In this document: positions 1 through 4,667 of the stretch, in pieces
How positions within the stretch are numbered: position 1 is the first letter of the stretch
Layout of the letters: each line of letters starts with the position of its first letter
Notes under the pieces: model-generated
Seen by the model: the letters and a program-made list of their open reading frames with translations, nothing else
Database searches by the model: none
What the model was told of the DNA's origin: nothing
Translations under genes and position numbers: made by a program
From: Planctomycetaceae bacterium
GTDB taxonomy: Bacteria > Planctomycetota > Phycisphaerae > Phycisphaerales > SM1A02
DNA: 7,899 nt
Direction: 5' to 3'
Assembly (NCBI GenBank): GCA_947474205.1
Contig: CANJIC010000087.1
Span: 1 to 7,899 of the forward strand

Positions 1-111
1 ATCGCCAAGCAAAATAATGCGCGCGTCAACGCGGTCACGGCGCGCGATCTCCAAGAGCTCATTGAACTCCATTCCGCAGCCGTGCAGGTCGCCTATGACA
101 AGTGTTGCCAT
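1..111 (-). CDS. Metallophosphatase (calcineurin-like / Ser-Thr phosphatase type), N-terminal part only
   Basis: Only the first 37 codons are present; the gene continues beyond position 1. The translation begins MATLVIGDLHGC and ends LLGD at the window edge. GDLHG (residues 7-11) is metal-binding motif I of the calcineurin-like metallophosphoesterase fold, with D8 and H10 as expected metal ligands. The terminal GD looks like the start of motif II (GDxxDRG). The 20-odd helix-like residues between them have the spacing usual in PPP-type and ApaH-like phosphatases. Substrate (phosphoprotein, dinucleotide or other phosphoester) cannot be judged from this fragment. The ATG at 111 was chosen because the family normally starts 5-6 residues before GD; an in-frame ATG at 126 would add five residues. 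Neither has a clear Shine-Dalgarno. The gene is divergent from mutL. Confidence 0.75.
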   Translation of the reverse strand, partial: MATLVIGDLHGCGMEFNELLEIARRDRVDARIILLGD

Positions 112-219
112 TCTGGGTAAAACCATAGGTGATTATCGTCAACTTGTCTTGTGGATAACCAAACATTTATGTGAAGTATTGGTGAAGAGGGGAGTAATTC
201 CACACCGTAGAATCGCCTC
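112..219. other. Divergent intergenic region between the phosphatase and mutL genes
   Basis: This 108-bp gap must hold the start signals of both divergent genes. It is more AT-rich than the flanking coding DNA, especially around 130-180. I see only weak -35-like (TTGTCT, 144-149) and -10-like (TTATGT, 168-173) hexamers on the plus strand, and I do not call a promoter. A purine run GAGGGGAG (187-194) lies about 25 nt before the mutL ATG, too far to act as a normal ribosome binding site. Confidence 0.4.
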
Positions 220-2148
220 ATGTCCATTCGCCAACTTTCGCAACATGTGGTCAATCAAATCGCGGCGGGAGAAGTGGTGGAGCGGCCCGCGAGCGTGGTG
301 AAGGAGTTGATTGAGAACGCCCTTGACGCCGGCGCAACCGACATTGAAGTGCGCATTGAAGGCGGCGGCCGCGAGCGCATTGAAGTGTCCGACAACGGTA
401 GTGGCATTGGCGCCGACGAATTGCTGCTGGCGGTTTCGCCCCACGCCACCAGCAAAATTGCCACGGCGGATGACTTGATTGATATTTCCAGTTACGGATT
501 TCGCGGCGAGGCGCTGGCCAGTGTTGGTTCCGTGGCGCGCCTGGTTGTTGTTTCGCGCGCCGCCACAAGCGAGCAGGGCGCCAGCATAGAAGTTGACTTT
601 GGCGCGTTTTCAAGCGTGCGTCCAGCGGCAATTGCGGCGGGAACGCGCGTCGAGGTTCATCAATTGTTTGGGCAAGTTCCGGCGCGGCGTAAATTTCTTC
701 GCAGCGATCCAACCGAGGCCGGCAAAGTTGTGGACGTGGTCGAGTGGTTGGCGCTTGGCCGCCCCGGCGTTTCATTTCGCTTGTTTCAACACGCGCGCAT
801 GACGTTGCAATTGCCCGCGGTGGATGATCCGCGCCTGCGCGTGGAGGCGGTGCTAGGCGACGAGTTCAAGGGAAAATTATTGCAAGTGGATCTCAGCGGC
901 GCGGGTGCCGTTGCTATTTGGGGATTGATTGGCCGGCCAGAGCAAGCCAAAACATCCGCCAATGGATTGCGCATGGTGTTGAATGGTCGGCCCATTTCGG
1001 ATCGAGGATTGTTGCACGCCATGCGCGAGGCCTACCGCGGTTTGGTGGAGCCAGGGCGCACGCCGGTTGGTTTCATCGCCATTGATATTGATCCGCGCGA
1101 GGTGGATGTGAATGTGCATCCCGCAAAAAGCGAGGTGCGATTTCGTCAGCCAGCGCTGATTCATTCCGCGCTGTTGCGCGCGGTGCGAAGCGCGTTGCAG
1201 GCGGCCAACTTGGTTCCAAACTTGCCCATGGGTGGCGCGTCGCTGGGTTCATCTTTTGGGTGGGGGTCGCGGCGCAATGAAAGTGGCGGCGCCCATGCAA
1301 CACGCGATTTCAATGTGAATGTGTCTGATGGCGCTTCTGGTCACACTTCTGGTGACATGTCTGCTGGCGCGTGGCAGAACGCAAGCTTTGCGCCGCACGC
1401 TTCTGGTGGCGATCGTGGTTTTGAATTTTCCGCATTGCGCGAGGCGCTCACCGCGGGCGGCGCGCTTGCTGTTGATCAGGCTGTTGGTCAGGCGCAAACT
1501 CAAGCGCAAACTCCGGCGCAAACTCAAGCGCACAATCCAATCAACGGCGAGCCAATGTTGATGACGCCGCCGCGGCCCGCGACTCGATTTATTCAGGCGG
1601 GTAAAGCGTGGCTGATCACGTTTGATGGCGATGGAATTGTGATCATTGATCAACACGCGTTGCATGAGCGCGTCATGTTTGAGCGCCTGCGCGCCAATCT
1701 GACAACGGGGTCGCTGCCTTCGCAGCCGCGTTTGGTTTCCAGCATGATTCCCCTAAATGGCGAGCAATTGGAGCGGCTTGAAGCGTCGCAGGAATTGCTT
1801 ACGCGCCTGGGATTTGATGTGCGCGCGTCGGGCCCCAAGAGCGCCACCATTTTCGCCGAGCCGCTCTTTTTAATTGAGCGCAAGGTGGATGTGCCCGAGA
1901 TGATTCTAAGTTGGCTTTCGCGCGATCACGCCAGCACAGAGGATGGCGAGGCCGTTCTGTCGGAGGTGCTTGACATGATGTCGTGCAAGGCCGCGGTGAA
2001 AGCTGGCGACGCGCTTAGCGATATTGAAATTGCGGCGCTGCTACAAGATTTGGAACGCGTGGAGCGCGCCACCAATTGTCCACACGGACGACCCACCGCC
2101 ATGCGCATTCCATTTCGCGAACTTGAACGTCGCTTTGGCCGCGGCTAA
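220..2148 (+). CDS. mutL: DNA mismatch repair protein MutL (endonuclease-type)
   Basis: MutL is the ATP-driven matchmaker that couples MutS mismatch recognition to strand incision. The protein is 642 aa, normal for the family. The N-terminal GHKL ATPase shows VVKELIENALDAG with E29 and N33, DNGSGI with D58, ATSKI (77-80 region) and GFRGEAL (93-99). A transducer domain follows to about residue 330, including NVHPAKSEVRF. Residues about 340-450 form a low-complexity linker with Q/A/T repeats. The C-terminal dimerisation domain carries DQHALHERVMFE (477-488), matching the DQHAx2Ex4E nuclease motif, then CKAAVKAGD (589-597), CPHGRP (620-625) and a final FGR. These motifs are the metal-binding set of latent-endonuclease MutL proteins, so incision should not need MutH. 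The ATG at 220 gives the canonical start a few residues before NQIAAGEVVERP; there is no Shine-Dalgarno at normal spacing. Confidence 0.98.
   Translation: MSIRQLSQHVVNQIAAGEVVERPASVVKELIENALDAGATDIEVRIEGGGRERIEVSDNGSGIGADELLLAVSPHATSKIATADDLIDISSYGFRGEALASVGSVARLVVVSRAATSEQGASIEVDFGAFSSVRPAAIAAGTRVEVHQLFGQVPARRKFLRSDPTEAGKVVDVVEWLALGRPGVSFRLFQHARMTLQLPAVDDPRLRVEAVLGDEFKGKLLQVDLSGAGAVAIWGLIGRPEQAKTSANGLRMVLNGRPISDRGLLHAMREAYRGLVEPGRTPVGFIAIDIDPREVDVNVHPAKSEVRFRQPALIHSALLRAVRSALQAANLVPNLPMGGASLGSSFGWGSRRNESGGAHATRDFNVNVSDGASGHTSGDMSAGAWQNASFAPHASGGDRGFEFSALREALTAGGALAVDQAVGQAQTQAQTPAQTQAHNPINGEPMLMTPPRPATRFIQAGKAWLITFDGDGIVIIDQHALHERVMFERLRANLTTGSLPSQPRLVSSMIPLNGEQLERLEASQELLTRLGFDVRASGPKSATIFAEPLFLIERKVDVPEMILSWLSRDHASTEDGEAVLSEVLDMMSCKAAVKAGDALSDIEIAALLQDLERVERATNCPHGRPTAMRIPFRELERRFGRG
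1489..1536 (+). repeat. 12-bp tandem repeat in the mutL linker
   Basis: Four consecutive 12-bp units begin at 1489, 1501, 1513 and 1525. The consensus is CAAGCGCAAACT; the second unit matches it exactly, the first and third differ by one or two bases and the last is degenerate. They encode QAQT, QAQT, PAQT and QAHN. The unit is a multiple of three, so copy-number change would alter linker length without breaking the frame. It lies in the non-conserved linker between the ATPase and endonuclease domains. Confidence 0.85.
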
Positions 2149-2200
2149 TGCACGCCGCATGTCTAGAACATGTTGTACGCACTCTGTTCGCGCGAATATT
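2149..2200. other. Convergent intergenic gap with two short palindromes
   Basis: This gap separates the 3' ends of mutL and the BFD-like gene. It holds CATGTCTAGAACATG (2158-2172; 5-bp arms around CTAGA) and the perfect palindrome TTCGCGCGAA (2187-2196), followed on the plus strand by the T-rich TATTTTATT. One of these may end transcription. Neither has the long GC stem, loop and U-tract of a textbook intrinsic terminator, so I do not call one. Confidence 0.4.
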
Positions 2201-2410
2201 TTATTCAGGCTCGTCGGCATCCGTAAGAATGCGCTCGAACAAAGTTTGACCCGTGCGCAAACAACGGCGCAAGTAGGGGCGGCACAAACCGCATCCGCCG
2301 CCGCACCCCAACGATAACTCCACTTCTGCAATGGTGCGTTGTTTCTCGCGCGCGTCTTTGAGCACGTCGACAAATGTGACTTGATAACAAATACAGCGAT
2401 CAATATGCAT
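2201..2410 (-). CDS. BFD-like [2Fe-2S] cluster-binding protein
   Basis: This 69-aa protein matches the small BFD-like (bacterioferritin-associated ferredoxin) fold, which binds a [2Fe-2S] cluster by four cysteines. It starts MHIDRCICYQVTF, giving CxC at C6 and C8, and continues with GCGGGCGLCRPY, giving CxxC at C40 and C43; C36 is an extra cysteine. The CRPYLRRCLRTG segment after the second pair is typical of the family. In other bacteria Bfd reduces stored ferric iron in bacterioferritin, and related domains occur in nitrite reductase and NifU. The partner here is unknown, since no bacterioferritin is visible. The gene starts 24 nt after the pseudopilin-like gene on the same strand, so it could be the last gene of the riboswitch-controlled unit. 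A palindrome in that gap suggests it may also have its own control. The ATG has no clear Shine-Dalgarno, but the CxC motif next to it fixes the start. Confidence 0.85.
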   Translation of the reverse strand: MHIDRCICYQVTFVDVLKDAREKQRTIAEVELSLGCGGGCGLCRPYLRRCLRTGQTLFERILTDADEPE

Positions 2411-2419
2411 GGGGTAGGT

Positions 2420-2434
2420 ATTTCAAATTGAAAT
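2420..2434. promoter_or_regulatory. Perfect 7-1-7 inverted repeat upstream of the BFD-like gene
   Basis: ATTTCAA and TTGAAAT are exact inverted complements around one central A. The repeat lies in the 24-nt gap between the pseudopilin-like stop codon and the BFD-like start codon, ending 9 bp before the ATG. A 7-1-7 architecture is known for Fur-family operators, and bfd genes are iron-regulated in several bacteria. The bases themselves are not a good match to the classical Fur box, so the regulator is unknown. Confidence 0.4.
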
Positions 2435-3256
2435 TTATCTGGGGTCGTAGGCGCAATCGTCGTCGCTTAAGAAACCGTTCTTGGGAAAGTCGGTGACATA
2501 TTTCAAAAGTTGGGTGGTGGAAACCGGGCTCTTGCATGGCGCGGAAAAAGCGGCGCTATGTCCATCCAAGAAGCAGGCGTTGCAACAACCTTCGTGGCAA
2601 AAAGCGTTGGTTCCCGCGTGAATCATGCCCGCATTCAGTTCCACCGTGTTGCCCGGCGCGCGCATGAATTTATTGCTGCCGCCGCGATAGCCCGCGTCGG
2701 CAAAAAGCGCCACCGATGCGGCGTGGCGTCGCTGCGATGGGTTCAAACCCACACGCACGCGCGACCAACCATCTTGCATCACGCCATCTTCACCAACCTC
2801 CGGATAGAAGCCCTCATGTCCAATGAAAGTTGTGTTGTAGTTGTAGCCAGTCAACGGCTGCGCAGTTGAAGACGATGTTTGAAACTCCGGGCACTGCATG
2901 GCGTTGAGCGGATGATCGGTGTATGCGGTCAACGCGCCAGGCTTGCTGGCGCCGCCTTCGGTGCTTTCAAAATCCCAGGCCACGGTGCGAATGGAACTTG
3001 CCTCTTGGAAATAAATCACCGCCGCCGGAAACGCCGCGCGATTATTGGCGGCGTACATTTGGGCGGCCACGCCCATTTGGCGCAAGTTGTTGCAACACGT
3101 TGAACTTTTTGCGGCGGCATACACGCCACGAATTCCCCCAGTGGTCAGCGCGATCAGCACACTGATAATGCTGGTGGTCACTAACAATTCCACCAAGGTG
3201 AAAGCGCCGCGCATCACGGCGCCGTGCCCGACTATTGGCGCGCGTGATTTAGACAT
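2435..3256 (-). CDS. Pseudopilin-like protein with prepilin N-terminus and H-X9-DG motif
   Basis: The protein is 273 aa. After an 18-residue leader ([18 protein letters not shown]) comes the type IV prepilin/pseudopilin motif FTLVELLV, with Glu at +5 of the predicted mature protein, then a hydrophobic helix to about residue 42. The residue before the predicted cleavage site is Ala (A18) rather than the usual Gly. The stretch [22 protein letters not shown] is typical of planctomycete PulG-like proteins. Near the C-terminus H221 and D231-G232 form an exact H-X9-DG signature. The protein has nine cysteines, four of them in CHEGCCNAC (220-228) inside that motif. It should be processed by prepilin peptidase and sit at the inner membrane or in a surface fibre; its precise role is unknown. 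The ATG at 3256 overlaps the stop of the upstream surface-protein gene (ATGTCTAA), which supports this start and suggests translational coupling. An ATG at 3214 would also give a valid short leader. Confidence 0.85.
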   Translation of the reverse strand: MSKSRAPIVGHGAVMRGAFTLVELLVTTSIISVLIALTTGGIRGVYAAAKSSTCCNNLRQMGVAAQMYAANNRAAFPAAVIYFQEASSIRTVAWDFESTEGGASKPGALTAYTDHPLNAMQCPEFQTSSSTAQPLTGYNYNTTFIGHEGFYPEVGEDGVMQDGWSRVRVGLNPSQRRHAASVALFADAGYRGGSNKFMRAPGNTVELNAGMIHAGTNAFCHEGCCNACFLDGHSAAFSAPCKSPVSTTQLLKYVTDFPKNGFLSDDDCAYDPR

Positions 3257-4181
3257 CGCCCATCCACAATAAAAGCAAACTGACATCGCCGGAATCCACA
3301 TCGCCACTGTGGTCCAAATCGCCGGGTGAATTTGTGTCGCCAAACATAAGCAGCATGATCGCGATATCTCCGGAATCAATCATGCCACTGTCATCAAGGT
3401 CGCCAATTAAAATAGACTTGACCACCATGACCGCGTCCACTTCAGGCGAACTTGTGGCGCCCGCAAGTTGGCGAATACGCACAAAATGCGCTTGATTCAG
3501 GCTCACACTGGCCAGGTCAACTCCCACGCCGCCGCCCGAACCGTTGTAGGCGTTGATCACGTCGATGTAGTTCAACTCTTGCAGATCGGAAAGCATGATC
3601 GCGGGATTCATGGGCTTGCGAAAATCAGTTGGCAACTCGCCGGGCGCGCGGTCAAATGGCCCCGCGTCAATGAAGCCCATGGTGGGCATGGGTCCATCCG
3701 CCTGCGTGTTTGGAATTTCAAACCAAGTCACGCCGTCGTCGCTCACATCAATCAAGCCGCCTTCGCCAAAGCAGTAGCCGGGACTTCCTTGTCCACCTGA
3801 GACATCAGAAAAGAACGCGTTTGAAAACACAATCAAGTCCACGCCAAATGGATTGTTGGGTGAATCAATCGCCGCTTGGCCAAGTTCAAGCGTGAGCGAT
3901 CCGCCCGCGCCAATCGAAACAATTTGATTGGTCATCCACGGCGGCTGAAATGGCGTCACGGTTTCGGGCGCGCTGGTTGTGCCAGTGGTGCGCGCGGGCT
4001 CACCAAGCGCGGTTTGTGGATTGCGATGTCCTGGCGCCGCGCCCGTGCCAGCGACATACGAGACCACGCGCGTGGCGAATGGTGAATCGCACAAACATTC
4101 GCGCGTTGTCATGAGGCACATGAATAAAGTTGCGATCCACGAAATCCAAATGCCGCGCGGACATGCGCAACCACTTCGCAT
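3249..4181 (-). CDS. Exported surface protein with C-terminal dockerin-type repeats, under B12 riboswitch control
   Basis: The protein is 310 aa. Residues 1-35 resemble an export signal: R2 and R9, then the hydrophobic run [14 protein letters not shown]. The main domain (about 36-255) opens with [14 protein letters not shown] and includes [27 protein letters not shown] and [14 protein letters not shown], a beta-rich pattern I associate with uncharacterised cell-surface proteins of planctomycetes. I do not recognise a catalytic site. The last 51 residues hold two dockerin-like Ca-binding loops, [12 protein letters not shown] (261-272) and [12 protein letters not shown], each with D1, D3, S5, G6, S10 and D12 of the EF-hand-like loop. 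In planctomycetes such modules often end secreted proteins. A cobalamin riboswitch lies upstream on the same strand, so expression should fall when B12 is plentiful. A corrinoid-binding or presenting role is inferred from that. The ATG at 4181 is the first ATG in frame; a TTG at 4265 would put 28 unlikely residues in front of the signal sequence. Confidence 0.85.
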   Translation of the reverse strand: MRSGCACPRGIWISWIATLFMCLMTTRECLCDSPFATRVVSYVAGTGAAPGHRNPQTALGEPARTTGTTSAPETVTPFQPPWMTNQIVSIGAGGSLTLELGQAAIDSPNNPFGVDLIVFSNAFFSDVSGGQGSPGYCFGEGGLIDVSDDGVTWFEIPNTQADGPMPTMGFIDAGPFDRAPGELPTDFRKPMNPAIMLSDLQELNYIDVINAYNGSGGGVGVDLASVSLNQAHFVRIRQLAGATSSPEVDAVMVVKSILIGDLDDSGMIDSGDIAIMLLMFGDTNSPGDLDHSGDVDSGDVSLLLLWMGDV

Positions 4182-4270
4182 GGCGGGCGTGGAAATACAA
4201 CACGATCGCGTCGGGCAACTCAATAGATCATGCAAGCGTAAATACAATGGTGAAAGTGCACGCAATGTCG

Positions 4271-4290
4271 GGCTCCAAAATAGAGAAGCC
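4271..4290 (-). promoter_or_regulatory. Hairpin between the riboswitch and the surface-protein gene
   Basis: On the minus strand GGCTTC and GGAGCC can pair (five Watson-Crick pairs and one G-U) around an 8-nt loop, TCTATTTT. The hairpin sits between the riboswitch aptamer and the ATG at 4181 and could be part of the expression platform. No U-tract follows, so it is not a standard intrinsic terminator. About 90 nt of leader without recognisable structure separates it from the start codon. Confidence 0.3.
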
Positions 4291-4329
4291 TTGTCCTTAC
4301 CCTACGTTCGCGAGGGCAGAGACCGATGG

Positions 4330-4516
4330 TCTTGACAGGTTTTCCGGCTTCGAGCATTCCAAGCGACCCGCCTTCCCAGTTCCAAATGGAACCAGTGGCA
4401 ATTGGGCCCTTGTGTGGGGTTTGAAGCCCACAACTCGTTACGGCGGCGCGTCCGCGGTGGAATTTCACCACACTTCCCTAAGCAACTTTTGCCGACAATC
4501 CGCAAAAGTTGTCTGC
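4330..4516 (-). ncRNA. Cobalamin riboswitch (B12 element)
   Basis: Read 5' to 3' on the minus strand, the conserved blocks of the adenosylcobalamin/cobalamin aptamer appear in order. AGGGAA (4479-4474) comes first. The P3 hairpin GTGGTGAAATTCCAC (4471-4457) follows, then the core GCGCCGCCGTAACG (4449-4436). A variable hairpin (TTGTGGG with CCCACA) leads to GCCACTGG (4399-4392), GGGAAGG (4377-4371) and the B12-box-like AAGCCGGAAAACCTGTC (4350-4334). A 10-bp perfect inverted repeat, CAACTTTTGC with GCAAAAGTTG (4511-4483), lies just before AGGGAA, in the place of the variable P2 stem. GACA at 4513-4510 could pair with the terminal TGTC as part of P1. The outer ends are approximate. Binding of cobalamin normally represses the downstream genes, here the surface protein and probably the two genes after it. 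Confidence 0.93.
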
Positions 4517-4517
4517 A

Positions 4518-4536
4518 ATTGTGGAACTACCACAAT
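4518..4536. repeat. Perfect inverted repeat next to the riboswitch
   Basis: ATTGTGG and CCACAAT form a perfect 7-bp inverted repeat around a 5-nt centre (AACTA). It is directly 5' of the riboswitch on the minus strand and about 70 bp before the predicted promoter of the divergent gene. It could be an operator or the first hairpin of the leader RNA. No T-tract follows on either strand. Confidence 0.5.
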
Positions 4537-4607
4537 CCATCAAGACGAACAGAGTCTAGCGAATTTTGTTGTGGCGGCGCACGCGTCATTTTTCCCTTCA
4601 CCCAGCG

Positions 4608-4637
4608 TTGACCAGCCATGCGGATTTGCCGTAGATT
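4608..4637 (+). promoter_or_regulatory. Predicted sigma-70-type promoter of the HEAT/receiver-like gene
   Basis: TTGACC (4608-4613, five of six consensus bases) and TAGATT (4632-4637, four of six) are separated by 18 bp. Transcription would begin near 4644, giving a 5' leader of roughly 25-35 nt before the start codon. This is a match by eye; the sigma-factor consensus of this organism is not known. Confidence 0.45.
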
Positions 4638-4667
4638 CAACCCTTCGCTCGTTTGAAAAGACCCACT

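Noticed and set aside
251..775. Minus-strand 174-codon open frame inside mutL
   Set aside because: It is antisense to the highly conserved MutL ATPase domain and shows no recognisable motif.
2187..2205. Intrinsic terminator after mutL
   Set aside because: TTCGCGCGAA followed by a T-rich stretch is suggestive, but it leaves no loop and the stem is too short to call.
3257..3379. Longer N-terminus for the pseudopilin-like protein
   Set aside because: It would overlap the dockerin repeats of the upstream gene and put 41 extra residues before the prepilin leader.
4182..4265. TTG start at 4265 for the surface protein
   Set aside because: It adds 28 residues before the export signal, while an ATG at 4181 places the signal at the N-terminus.
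4220..4505. Minus-strand open frames of 67 and 83 codons
   Set aside because: Both lie on the cobalamin riboswitch RNA, whose conserved blocks explain the sequence.
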